A stretch of DNA of 64,000 bases from Psettodes erumei (GCA_016785225.1 JAFBJZ010000670.1:248001-312000); one strand, 5' to 3'; shown: positions 50,101 through 61,320, counted from the first letter of the stretch. Notes: generated from the sequence alone by a model not told the origin. Program-made: numbers and translations.

Positions 50101-53100
50101 AAGGTGAGGAGGAGTGAGATTGAGAACACGGTCAGAGAGAAACGGGAGCATAAATGAACTCGGGAGAAAACGGATATTCATAAAAGAGGTCACTGAAAAT
50201 ACAGAGAAGGGCGAAAGAACCGAAGGAGCAATCCCTCGAGAAAAGGTTAACTTTCCCACTCAAACGTGTTCCATTCAGATAAACAATGTCAGAGCGGAAT
50301 ACTGATAACAATGCCGGGGAGACCCGTTATCACAGGGGTCTTTGATAGTGAGCAGAGAGTGGGAGGGGGCACGGGGGAGTAGAGCAAATACATTTTACCT
50401 TTCCGCTGGTACGGAAACAATGCGGATGCAGTAAAGGCCTGCACTTCCACGTCGGCAGCGGAGCTGTAGGCTGATGCTGACAGGGGGAAACACTTTCTCT
50501 ACGGTATCTTCTTTTATCGATTAAAAAAAAATTACATTAAAGGCTCCATCCACTCTGCCAGTGTAGGCAAAAGGGAGAGTCTGCCATCAAAATTGAAAAT
50601 GGTTGGTTCTAACTTCCTGGATTCTGTGCCGTTTGTCTGGCAACTGCAGTTACTCCCTGTAGAACGTTTTTAAACCTTTTTAAACGCGTTCAAGTTAAAT
50701 GAACGAGACGTAGCGTGTTAACCGGTGAGCAGAGGTGCTGCGAGGCGGATTTGGTTACCCTTACGCTGCAAACTCCTTTTCTTTCCACTGGTCTGACAGA
50801 CGACACGTGCTGCACGCTACAGAGCCAAATAGTCGAAGATGTTTCAAATGAAATTTTGTGTTACGCCTTAACTGATCACACACATCCACCCACACCCCAA
50901 TCACTTAGTTAGCGTTGGCCTTAACACTGCACCGAGTAGGAGGCTACGCTAATTCTGAGCAGATGTTGTTTTTCTGTGTTCTAATCTGCAGCGGTTTGCA
51001 GCCGTCCTGCCTTATTTTATCTCTCATCTTTTCTCCATTACACCCATGACTTGCTCTAACACATTCCGGCGTTCTGAGAATGTTAACTCACACGCCACAA
51101 ACACTCGCCACAGGAGAAGAAAAATGAAAGCGGATCTCTCCCGTCTCCTTGACACTTTAACATTTCAAACCTTCTCCATTAGAGTCCACTGAGCGGGTGC
51201 TTCTGACGGCTCCTTAGCAGGAGTGTCCAAGTGGAGATGAGGCGAAGAGGCCAGGCCCATCCTCCACTCCATCACATCCCGAGGGGTGGGGGGAGGTGGG
51301 GGGATGGGTGGGGGTGTATGTGATTGCCAGTAAACTGCTCTCACTCCCCACTTCTGTGTTCATCATCTCTCACAGTTCCTGCCGCAAACACCCTGAATCT
51401 TATCTGCAAGCCGGCCTGTCTGAGTGTGAGAAATGGGATCCGTCAGACAGCCGCTCTGGGCAATCCGCATTCCCCTAATGTGGACCGTCCCGTCCTCCTT
51501 CAAAATGGATTAGAGCTCACTTTTACTGAAAGCCAGTCACAGGGAGGCTCCTCCGTGCTGGACGTGCCTGTTTAGCGAGACTGACGGACAACGGTGCCCG
51601 AACGCCACCTCTCACGCAACCGAACCGTCCGACCGATCCCGCCCCCGGTGATTTTATATCCACCTGATGTTCATCGCGTCAGCTGTGACAATAAAACAAT
51701 ATGATCACAGTGCATTAAGGCAGAGTAAAATAGGAGCCTGAAGAGAGAGAGACATTCAGGGGAGCTGACGTATGGTGCAGAAAGTAGCAATCATTTTGTT
51801 CCAGGAATCACAAGACAGCTTTCATGTTCAGGGAGGAAGAGCTATATATCAAAGTGTGACTGCGGCTGTGAATTGGAATGGATGCGGTGTGATTGCCGTG
51901 TTTTCTCATCCGTCATCGTCCCGGAAGCACTTGAAGAGATCTTAATAATGCCAGCTGAACGCTGGATGTAAGGCTGACACAAAGGACGCCGGACGCCAGT
52001 CAAAAGCTCCCTTCAGCAGCGATGGGGGAAGCGGCCCCCCTCATGGACCCTTTCCCTCCGTGACACACGACGATCCGTTGTCCGAGTGCGAGAGTGCATA
52101 TTTTATGATGAGAGGAGCCTTAACAAGCCAGAATGCAGTGAAGCAGAGATTTGGTCACTCTTGATCTTATTTGACTTCACTGGACAAATGTGTGAAATGC
52201 GACGAAGGCAATATCTTCAAGGCTTTAAGGTGAAGGAAACCACTGAAGCGACGGCTTTAACACCAAGTTAATAGAAACAAAGGGCAAGAAAGGATTTGGT
52301 AAACCAATAAAGAACAGTGGAGAGATTACTTTCAGTCTCAGGACCAAAGCAGCTTTAGCTTTACAGGGTGGACAGCTCGCCAACTCATCAAGCTACGGTT
52401 TTGCAAGCGAGAAAGCCTTTGTCCCCCCCCCCGGGGACCGTCCATGCTTCTCATGCGGCCATAGTGCACTGCATCGTGCTACAGTATCAAATCAATACCG
52501 AGATACCACAGAGGAAGTCGGCAGCAAGGATGTGAAGTCGTTAGAGCTGAATCCCGTTCACTTCCTGCAGCACAGAGACAAGGCTGCTGTGCACACTACA
52601 TCCCTTTTGCCAGGTTAGTTGTTCCGCCGAGCTGAAACTAATGCAATCTAAGGCGACTGCCTTGGGACAAATCCGACGGCCCTCGGGTTCTAACACTCGC
52701 TTTTTGCTCAAACTCCGTAAGAGAGGTATCGACCCAACTTCGCGGCCCTTTGCGGCGCTGCAGAATTTCACCCTGGGAGACGTTTCTAATATTCCCGTCC
52801 ACCGCAAACAATCTCAAGAAAAACTGAAAACAATAACCTCCACGATGGTAGTATTAATTGTGCGGTGTCCCGAATGAATTGAGTAAGTGTATGCTCAGTG
52901 TGTACTTATCCCTTCATATCCATCGTGTACGGCCGGACTGTTGCATCGCACAAATCGGCAGGTGAGCTACAAGATTATTGAAATGTAAATCTGCTGTCTC
53001 TTGAGTAACATTCAGAGCACGCGGTGAAAGGGTGCGCGCCCATCCATCTGTGTCCGTGCATATGATGCAACGCGCGCATACGAGGCCTTTAAGTGGATTT

Positions 53101-56100
53101 GCGACGCCGACGCAGCCACGCACACTCACATACGAACACACACACAACGCAGATAGGGAGACTGAGAGAGATGGAAAGAGGATAGGCTTAACATCCATTA
53201 ATGTACTGCAGATGGGAGTTAATCCTCTTCTTCCTCATTGTGATTATTTGCTTCTTGCGGGGCCTTCCTCTTTCCCACCCCCACCCCCTTAAGCCTACCA
53301 AATAACTTCCCCCGAATGCGGGTCAGGAGTTGTGCGGGAAGAAAAAAAAAATCCCTCCATACAAATCCATCCGGCAGCAGTCACCTCAATTCCTTCACTG
53401 TGACAAAAAGCGGATAGCGGCCCCCCCCGCAGCGAGGTGCTGCTCTGACACAGATGCGCACACCCCGTAAATAAAAGGAGGCGCTCCGGTGTCTGCCAAC
53501 TGTCGATCGGCGTTTCCGCGAGACAGTGAGCCACGAAGAAGAGTTCATGCTCGGCATGTCATCGAGGCCAATAAAAAGATGTTGCCGACTGATACGAAAC
53601 ACCGTCAGATGTCACAGGAATGCCTGAGAGTAGCGAGCCATTCGCAGCAAAACGCACCAGCTCTGACACGTTCGCTGCCCGCTCAACTGGAAAATCCGCC
53701 CGAATGCCCGAGACCACTTTCCCTTTCACTTGAGTGGGGAAAAAGTGGTGTCAGACTTTTAGACCCCACTGCGAACGAGAGAAAAAAAAACCCACGTCAG
53801 TGACCACACTTAACGCTGACGAAGATGATACGGCTTGCAGGTCGTAGAGTAAGGGCCGCCACGCGCTTCCCTCACCAGATTACTGATGCCACCCAGCGTG
53901 TGATTGGCATTGTAGAGCGAGTAGGTCAGCTGGTACACCCCATCGTTGGTCTCGCTGTTACCATAGAAACCCACTCCGACGGCAGAACTGTGAAAAAGGA
54001 GAGAGCGGGACAGGAGAAACAATCAATCAGTTCCTCGTTTCCTTGATCGCACCATTATCAACAGCATTAGGTGGTTAGAGGACAATTGAAACAAAGACAA
54101 AGGGAAACTTTCGGGGAAATGCAGCATGTATCTTACAAGTAAAGCCATTGTTTTGTTTTGTTTTTTATAATCTATTACTATTGAACCTTTACTACTGCTC
54201 ATACTTAGACAAAAAACATGCCAGGGGCCACTGGAAATTTGAATTTGAAATCCATGAATAAATCCAGGAATCTTTGGTCAGACACACAATACCAAACTAA
54301 AAAAAGTCTGATGAGCTTGCTTCCCTCATCTCTTACCCATGGGCTGGGATGTTGATCATTGACATTTTTTTCCCCTTCATCTTTCTTCCGACGTGATCTG
54401 CCCATCCACCCACTGCTACCTCCATCTGTTTCACTGACTCTCGTTTCCCGGATGCGAGATCTCAGCCGCTTGTCGGAATTTGTTGTCCTGATCGCGGCAG
54501 AAGAGCCGCATCAGAATTCTGCGCGACGCTCTAAAAAAGTACCCGAGCGGAATACACAGGATCCCTGTTTCCCGCCTTCCTGCAGCCTTTTGTGACTGCG
54601 CCTGAGCCTCCGTAATAGGGAGGATTATTGTCCTAACCCCAAGAGTCAGTGTGCTCCTACTGCTCACAATCTACAGTGGCATGAGCAATGACACAATTTC
54701 ATCAAACTTGATTTCAGAGCTTGGTCTCTCCACACAAAGGTCGGAGGTCGTTTACGCTTCCAGACCATTTAGGGGTGGGGAGGGAGCTCAATAATCACAA
54801 TTCGGGACAGCGAGGGATGAGAGCGGGACACGCCAACGCACTTTACCCTCATGATGACTCACGGGCCGAAAACTTTGAACGCCGCGTCCCCCGCGACCAA
54901 AACAGGTGAAGACACGGAGGGAAGTTTCTTAAGTTCACAGAGAGGCTGCAGAGTCTTATTTTATTTTCAAATTTAATACATCCTGTCAGGGCGTGTGTGT
55001 GTGTGTGTGTGTGATATGTCACTGTGAATGATTATGTGCATAGGTGTATGCTTCTTTTTGTGTCCGCCGGCTAGCTTCCTGTCGCTGTAACCTTGTAAGC
55101 ATAATGAAAACCATTGCCTGTGTCTCTTCCATTAAACTAGTTCCCTCTGGTTATGATTAGGGGCACCGGGGGCCATATTCTGCACAATTCGGTCTGAGCA
55201 AAAGAAAGAGATACAATTACAGTGATCCTTACAGCCCAAAGTGCATTGATTGTGGTTATAAAATTACTCCATTCAGCCGGTTCGAAACTGAATGAAACTG
55301 AACAATCTCTATGCTTCTCGAGATATTTGTGTTCCAGCGGAACTGCGATGGCCGGGACAACGAGCCCTTTGTTAACCCCGTGGCCTAACCTAACGACACG
55401 TCGGCCACCATAACGGCCCTCTAATGACCCAGCAGCGAAATGGTAATGACACAGAACATTACGGGGGGCAGCGTGGCCTCAGGGGAAGTGTTAATCTCGC
55501 CGTGGAAAAGGCGAGGCAGCTCAAGGTGCTAAAAAGAAGCCGCACGCTGGGAAAAAAAAAAAAAAAAAAAACAGACTCAGGCACCCCAGGACATTTTAGC
55601 GTCTTTGTTCCCCGAAGGATCAATCGCCTCATGTACTGGGAGATGACCGGACAATCGAGCCTCCGTATTCCAGCCATGTTGTGCAGCTGAGCTGAACAAA
55701 CGGCCTCACCAGGGGAACAAATAATGACAGATAAGCATCGAGATCCTGCGGAGACGAGCGTATTGCTGCTACAATTAGTTATATTAGGGTTAATCAGGGT
55801 TAACAGAGACTGACACAGGGAGAAAGAGTTTTTGGAATATTAAATTTGTTTTCTATCTTTAACTGTAATTTACCCTGTACTCTCTCCCGAGTGCAGCGGG
55901 CTCTTTAATCTCTTTTCTATTTAAATTCTGCCGAAAAAAAAACCCTGATGCGACTCATCTCGAATATCTTGCGCGATTAAACGATCATGGTAAACAATCA
56001 GATCTTTCTTCAGAGTCCTCAACAGTGGATCTCGACGTATTTTAGCTAATAAAAGTCCCATGATCCGACACAGCAATACCCAGTAAAGTATGGCACAACA

Positions 56101-59100
56101 TGTACAGTGCGGTTGAGTGCCATGTTATATAATAGCGTTTGTGTTATACGTGCATTAGTGTTTTTTCTCTCTCCTTCTTTGTCCCAGTCTCGCTTAAAAA
56201 TGTACATAAATATGAAACAAGCATATTTTTGATCAAGTTGATCTCGCTGCAGCTCAAATCTCCCACCATCAACGCCGGTCAACATGTACAACTGTCGAAA
56301 TATATATAAAAACACATCAAAAGAAATAACTTCTCGATCCGAAATCGAAGATAAAATGTTGCAGGAACCTCTTCAAGTGCGGTTTTCAAGCCACGAAGAC
56401 CTAAACTGTAACGTAAAGGCTCTCCAACCTGACGCTAACTTATGGCCAGATCCTTTAATTGGATGCCACATGCAGGAGTTTATTTGTTGGGCCGAACATG
56501 TTCACGGCTGCTGGAACAGGACTCCACAGAGAGAGTCGAGGGCTTTGAGCGGCGACGAGAAAATACACCCCTTTGGCTAAACGGCGTCACACCCGGTCAC
56601 TTAGCATTACAACAAACCCCGTGTGCTCCAACGGCGGTTTGGTATGGACACAGAAAGGCTAACAAAGTTAAAGAGCAACACTTAGATAAATGTCACAAGT
56701 TTAAGCAGATGCGTGCGCAAATTCAATAAGGCCTTTTCGGGGGGGGGTCTCACTTGTTCCCTTTCATTCCTGCCGGTGCATCATGTCCAGCTCCCAAAGT
56801 TTTATACGGCGCATGTAAATGGACGGAGCTGAGCAATCGGCAGCGCACGTTCTGGCGGGCGGTCGTCAGATGAACTGTCAGCTGAGGGATTTACCAGCTT
56901 CACAGCCATCAGACGATCAGGGCTTGCCACCTGCCAGAATCTACTCTGGCCTCTTTTGTATTATTTGCAGAGAAAGAAGTGTACCTCGGCTACAGGCAGG
57001 CAGCGGAGGTGCACGTCGGCGCTCTTTCTTACAGCCTTCTGGTACTATCAACTTGTATCCCCAAGGCCACGAACAAATCTCACACTGTATTAAGTCGTTA
57101 AGTCAGAAGTCATATGACTCTTTGTCCAAACCCGAGCCCGGATTATCAGTCAGTCGTCATGCCTCTTCCTGAACGGCTGGGCGGAATTTTTGTTTGCTGC
57201 TTTGCTGATGTGCGCTGATCTGAGGCAGTCGCACGTGGATCCGTCAGCGCGGTGCGGCGCTGTTTGGACCATTCTCACTCACCACACGATGAGGCCTATG
57301 ATGCCGGCAGCCCAGGTGACACAGCAGGTGTTGGGTCTCTTGGCGTCGTCCTCGATGTCCTTGCGGCAGCAGCAGAGGCAGACCAGGTACACTGCCAGAA
57401 CGAGCAGGCTCAGACCGAGCCCCACGGCGCCGGCGCACGCCAGAAGTGCCAGGGACTGAGGCAGCAGAGCGGAGAGGGAAAAGATAAGAAAAGACAGAAT
57501 CACCATCAATTGACGTCAACACCGTGATATCATTTCATACCGAAAACTGATTATTCTTTTTTTTTTACCCTATTATATCGACAAATACCTTTAAAGAGGC
57601 TCACAGCTATTAAAGCGTGGTGTGGGGGAGGTCAGACAACCTGACCCCTCCACCCTGAATTCTGGCAGCCTGAGTGAAAACAACCCACGGGCATCAGACA
57701 ACAATCATGCACTGAGCTATACTTTGTGAGGTTAGCGTGTAGCTCCCTCGTCCAGTGATGAGCACTAGCGCTGCTGACTGCTGCCCTCGCTAAAGGGGAC
57801 GGATACATGGAAGTCGGCGGTGTCGGGGCAAAGAGAGTTCACAAAGAATCTCAATTTTTCGGCCGACTGAGAGCTCGGACTGCGGCTGGAAGGAAAACAG
57901 AAACGATCCAAGGCAGTGAAAAAGGGGAGGGGAGGGGGGGTGTATCATGTGACACAGAGGCTTTCATTCAGTCTTGTGATTTCTGAGTGTACAAAATATT
58001 TAAAGCCTGAAGGATCGGCAGAAACAGAGGGACACTGATGTGGAGAACGCTGAGGAAATAGCCCAAACGGTACCGGGCTTCAGCATACTCCTCGCATGAA
58101 ACACAGCGTCTTTGATTTTTCCCTGATAAATCCCTGTGGCAGGGCTATTAGTCATCACTACACGAGTTGAAAAGACACAGAATATGCGGCGTGTTCCAGG
58201 GCAGAGAGAATGGCACTGTTTATTTGTATCACATTATACATGTGTGTGTGTGTGGGGGGTGGTCTTGCATTACAACAACTGGTTTAGAGCCCTGTTTATT
58301 TGCTTCCAGAAATGTCATGTTGCCACGTTATTGAGCAGACTTGCCCCTAGCCTTCGGTATCTTATTTGCCCCCCCCCATATCACAGCGTGATGGTTCGGC
58401 ACGAGCGTCGGACCCAAAACACCTCGCAGTGTTTATCGTTAAGAACATTTTGTGCAACATTTGACATCTGAGCCCTTGGTTAGCTAAAAGGCAAAAAAAT
58501 GATCTCGATTTCACTTGCAAATAATTTGCACTTTAAGTTTAAATGCCAACATATTCAAAGAGTCTGGGTCTGGCTGACTAAGTGGAGCTACTCCTCGACT
58601 ATGGCACCCGTGGCTAATTATTCCACCTGGGTGACAGCGACACCGTGACTGAACATAAACTGAGCTCTTTCGCATATTCCAACAAAGTCCTTCAGTGTTC
58701 ACACTGGGCTTAACATTGGCTGCGCCTCGACCAGTCGAAGACAAAAAAGCGACATAGATCACCAGGCGGTGACTTAAAGCAATGCCCGGGATGAGTGATA
58801 ACTTCTCACAAAATGCCCCTCCTGCCCAAATAAATGGCGACACTTTAGTGCAGCTGCAGACACAGTTGTCATCGGTGCGCCTCAAACCAAGCGGGTCAAC
58901 ACAGACGCGGTGCCAGTTAAGGTTGACCGGCCGAACCCTTAATCCGATGACTTGCTAATCATTTGTTTGTAAGGACACTGCTGAGGAGCCAAGTGGCTCT
59001 CTGCAGAGAGTCGACGGTGGTTCCCAGCCTTGTTAGATTTCCCGTCACTGTTGCTTAGCTCAGGCCCTTCACAAGCACAATGCTGCTGGATCCACACTTT

Positions 59101-60972
59101 CCACTAATTTTCCACTCCATTGTTCTGTAATTAGACGTGTTGGCACTTAGATTTCCACTGGCTGCGGTGCCATAACAAGGCAAAGGATGCATGAGCGGGG
59201 AGGAGAGAGAGGGAGACTGAAAACAAACCACAGCCTCAGTGGTCATGGGCCGGAAAGCCATTGATCTCTATTTTCCCAAAAGGATGTTGGTGTCAGGTAG
59301 GTTCAGGTGGGCCTGTCTAATCTAATTAAACGGCGCGTCTGTTCAGTTTCTCTCAAAAGATCAAGAGATCAGCATGTCAAATTGCAAACATGACTTGATT
59401 TTTCAGGCTCGAGAGGCTGCGTCTACCCACACAGACCAGCGGCAGACTCTCAGTGACACCGGCGCGGCGCTCTTCACTCCTGACTGACTTGTGCTAAGCC
59501 GAGCCAGCCGTGACACTGCTGGGACGCAGCGATCCGCACGGACCTCGATACAGGAAAGAGAGAGGCAGAAGGAGAGGCAGGGAGGTTCGCAGTAATGGCT
59601 TCTGTATTCATAAATGACCTAGGGCAAAAGGACCATGCGGTGCTACTTGGATTTGCACTTACACACGCAGACACACAAAAACACATATTCAAAACTCAGT
59701 TCTTTTTTTTTTTGGAGGGGGTGCAGTTTTCAGACATCGACTCATATGAATGTCTTCAGTGTTTTTAAATCAGCTGTCAAATGATGTTGCTGTGATATCA
59801 TGTGACTTTTTTGCATTACAACATTCTGTCTGAGGGTGAATCCATTTTTTGGTTTTCTAGAAATACAAATACTTCAAATACTCCCGTAACCAAGTCCAGA
59901 ATAAAGGAATAGTCAAACAGACAAAACAAGGAGAAAATAACATAACAGGGCATAAAATAATGGAAATGGTGCAGTGATGGACTGCAGATGGAGCACTATT
60001 CCCATCATGCAGCCTATTTTATCCATAATGACTCAGGTCCTGCTGCCCACAGTCAGTCCCCATCACTTAACGTGACAGTTTGGGACGTTTATGTGGCCTC
60101 AAATGGCTGTGCAAATGCACTCTGGGGAAATTATAATGCATGATTTGTTTTATACACTGGGACGATCGTCTCTACCTTTTAGTCGTTTCTCTTGCAATCA
60201 AATCACGCTTCAAAGAAAATCTTAGAGCAAAAGGAAAGCCCGAAACTCAGTCATCTCCTACAGGGAATGAGTTGTTTGTGGTGTAAGGAGGTGATATTTT
60301 TTTGTTTTATTTTTTTTTAACTAAGCTCAGGATACAGTGAAGAGTGTGTGGGAAAAAAAAAAAAATCGTTGCAGGATGATAAACGATGGAGCCGAGTGTG
60401 GAAGAGCGTTCAGAAAACTAAACAAAAGCTTCTCTTCCATCTCTCCAAGCAGTGCGCACATACTCAGTACGGAAAAGCCGCGCGTAGCTGTTGCACCTCC
60501 TGGACTATTTCACGGCCAACTTAGTTAATACAGGTCATGTGTCGTCATGTGAGAACCGCGGTACAGCGTGGGTTCTGACTTCCTGACGACGGGACCAGTG
60601 CTTGCTGCCTTTTGAGTGAGCCGCACTCATGCTCCGCAGGAAAAAAAACAGTCGAAAGAATAAAAATAAAATGCTTTTAGCACAGCAGGAGAAGCTGTCT
60701 GAAGTTCATTTCCGTTTTACGGCACATTTAAATATGTTGTTTCCCATTTATTTTGAGCCAGAAGTTTTTCACCCCTCCTCTTTTTTTGTGGTGAGATATT
60801 TTGTAAAGTACGTGCGCTTTTACGCACAAGCACTGTTACCAACCTGCTGATAGCTCGCGTCCTCCGGTTTGAAAGTGTTGTCGACCGACTGGAATAAGAA
60901 ACTGATGTGTGGGAAATTGTGCAGCCAGTACGTCCACCACGGAGCAACGTAATCGAGCCTGGCAGTGGCCAT
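38045..60972 (-). CDS. ttyh2: TTYH2-like tweety family membrane protein, complete, fourteen exons
   Basis: Known role: tweety proteins are five-pass plasma-membrane glycoproteins, first described as large-conductance or volume-regulated chloride channels and later proposed from cryo-EM to act in lipid interaction. Seen here: fourteen exons in phase give 534 residues, the length I recall for human TTYH2. Exon 1 starts MATARLDYVAPWWTYWLHNF. Five hydrophobic segments lie at about residues 45-72, 84-109, 213-235, 239-268 and 386-410. The conserved GFYGNSETNDG follows the second. N-glycosylation sequons sit at Asn129, Asn283 and Asn352. The C-terminal tail holds YDDIDEEDPFNPQARRM, a serine-rich stretch and PPSY (506-509), a NEDD4-type PPxY motif. 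The sequence is clearly closer to TTYH2 than to TTYH1 or TTYH3. The human-type RGD at 164-166 reads RTD here. It may be the teleost ttyh2 or ttyh2l copy. Confidence 0.96.
38126..39468 (-). other. ttyh2 intron 13
   Basis: No further exon recognised. Contains a short imperfect TGAGTA/GT tract near 38404-38440 and otherwise ordinary A/T-rich DNA. Confidence 0.6.
39469..39547 (-). CDS. ttyh2: ttyh2 exon 13 (residues 482-508)
   Basis: Completes Met482, then NQSMLFGGSPRYENVPLIGR and GSPPPS. CCAG acceptor and GTGCGT donor. The last residues PPS form the left half of the PPxY motif. Confidence 0.94.
39634..39819 (-). CDS. ttyh2: ttyh2 exon 12 (residues 420-482), cytoplasmic tail
   Basis: Completes Arg420, then DKEYDDIDEEDPFNPQARRM, SYNPRRSNIHSFCSYTSSLG and SQASLHPPPQSASNAIPPPE, then Y and two bases of Met482. 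The acidic DDIDEEDPFNPQ block is a TTYH1/2 feature. CCAG acceptor and GTAAGA donor. Confidence 0.95.
39948..40090 (-). CDS. ttyh2: ttyh2 exon 11 (residues 373-420), TM5
   Basis: DYLDALMGVCYDGVEGLLYL then SLFSLLAACALSAMLLAILR and VWTLMGS, with two bases of Arg420. CTAG acceptor and GTCAGC donor. Confidence 0.95.
40091..40948 (-). other. ttyh2 intron 10
   Basis: Non-coding. A short C run lies near 40573-40580. Nothing else recognised. Confidence 0.6.
40949..41041 (-). CDS. ttyh2: ttyh2 exon 10 (residues 342-372)
   Basis: RDLLGIQRLLNSTEFSLHQL then TALLDCRGLHK. Holds the Asn352 sequon and the conserved DCRGLHK. ACAG acceptor and GTAAGG donor. Confidence 0.95.
41129..41221 (-). CDS. ttyh2: ttyh2 exon 9 (residues 311-341)
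   Basis: SLTICQRSLTTMQIQIQGLL then QFSVPVFPTAE. ACAG acceptor and GTAAGT donor. Confidence 0.95.
41222..42290 (-). other. ttyh2 intron 8
   Basis: Non-coding. The stretch at about 41450-41780 is A/T-rich with TAATAATTATTGG-type homeodomain-like sites and resembles a conserved non-coding element. A 9-bp perfect hairpin with a 4-base loop lies at 42046-42067. Confidence 0.5.
42291..42346 (-). CDS. ttyh2: ttyh2 exon 8 (residues 292-310)
   Basis: Completes Asp292, then VAHYYLFCSPNLPNPFQQ. The YYLFC and NPFQQ blocks are family hallmarks. CCAG acceptor and GTATTG donor. Confidence 0.95.
42464..42533 (-). CDS. ttyh2: ttyh2 exon 7 (residues 269-292)
   Basis: GTSDFCVSPDKFIVNQTRDF then LSA, with one base of Asp292. 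Holds the SDFC cysteine and the Asn283 sequon. GCAG acceptor and GTAATT donor. Confidence 0.95.
42534..45556 (-). other. ttyh2 intron 6
   Basis: No exon, RNA gene or clear mobile element recognised. Ordinary mixed-composition DNA with short A and T runs. Confidence 0.6.
45557..45629 (-). CDS. ttyh2: ttyh2 exon 6 (residues 244-268), TM4
   Basis: Completes Thr244, then IMAFVMLSLILSWASLGAGT and ATAV. CCAG acceptor and GTGAGA donor. Confidence 0.95.
45630..47164 (-). other. ttyh2 intron 5
   Basis: Non-coding. Blocks at about 46480-46560 (with TTAATAATTAGTTAA) and 46850-47050 look like candidate conserved non-coding elements by composition only. Confidence 0.5.
47165..47260 (-). CDS. ttyh2: ttyh2 exon 5 (residues 212-244), TM3
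   Basis: Completes Arg212, then WLTYLLLLILDLVICLALCL and GMARQSRWLLM, ending with two bases of Thr244. ACAG acceptor and GTATGT donor. Confidence 0.96.
47261..49792 (-). other. ttyh2 intron 4
   Basis: Non-coding. A 10-C run lies at 47971-47980, and a LINE-tail-like fragment with GGTGCTATATAAAT lies at about 48815-48855 (+). No exon recognised. Confidence 0.6.
48815..48855 (+). mobile_element. Possible LINE 3' tail remnant
   Basis: TGTGATTTCGGTGCTATATAAAT resembles the common fish LINE ending GGTGCTATATAAATAAA. Only the last few tens of bases can be recognised. Confidence 0.35.
49793..50013 (-). CDS. ttyh2: ttyh2 exon 4 (residues 139-212), extracellular helical domain
   Basis: Reads VTGSVGNVESGLKQHLERLD, EIFAARTDYLQALRFMQLMV, NNVIGELTALPDISKANADL and AAIADQTAFVEYY, then two bases of Arg212. 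Residues 164-166 are RTD where human TTYH2 has RGD. TTAG acceptor and GTAGGT donor. Confidence 0.96.
50014..53875 (-). other. ttyh2 intron 3
   Basis: Non-coding. Contains a G-rich quadruplex-type run on the + strand (51282-51314) and a 10-C run (52423-52432). CpG is rather frequent between about 51570 and 53700. Confidence 0.6.
51282..51314 (+). other. G-rich quadruplex-type run
   Basis: Repeated G runs (4, 6, 6, 3 and 5, with short spacers) on the + strand in ttyh2 intron 3. This fits the quadruplex consensus. Confidence 0.75.
53876..53987 (-). CDS. ttyh2: ttyh2 exon 3 (residues 101-138)
   Basis: Completes Cys101, then SAVGVGFYGNSETNDGVYQL and TYSLYNANHTLGGISNL. It carries the conserved GFYGNSET block and the Asn129 sequon. 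ACAG acceptor and GTGAGG donor. Confidence 0.96.
53988..57282 (-). other. ttyh2 intron 2
   Basis: Non-coding. Holds a (GT)11 tract at 54992-55013 and a 20-A run at 55552-55571. The 117-codon + strand frame at 56819-57172 has no recognisable relative and is treated as chance. Confidence 0.6.
54992..55013. repeat. (GT)n microsatellite
   Basis: Eleven GT units in ttyh2 intron 2. Confidence 0.95.
57283..57455 (-). CDS. ttyh2: ttyh2 exon 2 (residues 44-101), TM1 and start of TM2
   Basis: SLALLACAGAVGLGLSLLVL then AVYLVCLCCCRKDIEDDAKR and PNTCCVTWAAGIIGLIV, ending with two bases of Cys101. CTCAG acceptor and GTGAGT donor. Confidence 0.96.
57456..60843 (-). other. ttyh2 intron 1
   Basis: Non-coding. 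G-rich stretches lie near 57925-57945, a GT/G tract near 58240-58260, a C run near 58370 and T runs near 59702 and 60297-60320. No exon recognised. Confidence 0.6.
60844..60972 (-). CDS. ttyh2: ttyh2 exon 1 (residues 1-43)
   Basis: MATARLDYVAPWWTYWLHNF then PHISFLFQSVDNTFKPEDAS and YQQ. The start has G at -3 and G at +4, with no in-frame ATG just upstream. The donor is GTTGGT with a second GT (GTAACA) four bases later. Only the first keeps frame with exon 2. Confidence 0.95.
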
Positions 60973-61320
60973 TCCTGCTGGGGGTGTGGGGGGGAATCCA
61001 CCGACCGCGGCTAGCACGCTCCCCTTTGAACCTTAGCAAATATTTCCAGGTTTTGCGAAAAGAGAAAAAAAAGGAAGAAGAAATCGGACGCGACTTCAGC
61101 AGAGGTTTCTGTCACCCCGGGAGATTAAAGCGGAAGTTCTTCATTTATCATGGCACTTCCACAAGGCCAACTAGTGCAACTCTCCACTCCAGGTCCCATA
61201 GTTCTGCGTAAACTGGTGAGTTGCGCAACCGCAGCTCCAGTGAGGGGGGCCAAACGTTTGTATCCGAGGCACGGGATCAAGTGACGGCATGAGCCTTCCT
61301 CCTTTAACAGGGAAGGCGTG
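60973..61320 (-). promoter_or_regulatory. ttyh2: ttyh2 5' UTR and promoter region
   Basis: Moderately CpG-rich DNA (for example CCGACCGCGG near 61001) directly upstream of the start codon. No TATA box recognised on the minus strand. The transcription start is inferred to lie here. Confidence 0.4.

Noticed and set aside
56819..57172. 117-codon + strand frame in ttyh2 intron 2
   Set aside because: No recognisable domain or homologue, and no convincing splice partners.
38045..60972. TTYH1 or TTYH3 as the identity of gene 3
   Set aside because: The first exon (DYVAPWWTYWLHNFPH), the DPFNPQARRM tail and the YSPSMRTTYL C-terminus agree with TTYH2. TTYH1 ends much earlier, and TTYH3 has a different tail.
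60973..61017. 15-residue N-terminal extension of ttyh2
   Set aside because: The codon at 61017 is GTG, not ATG. The ATG at 60972 has a strong context and fits the family start.
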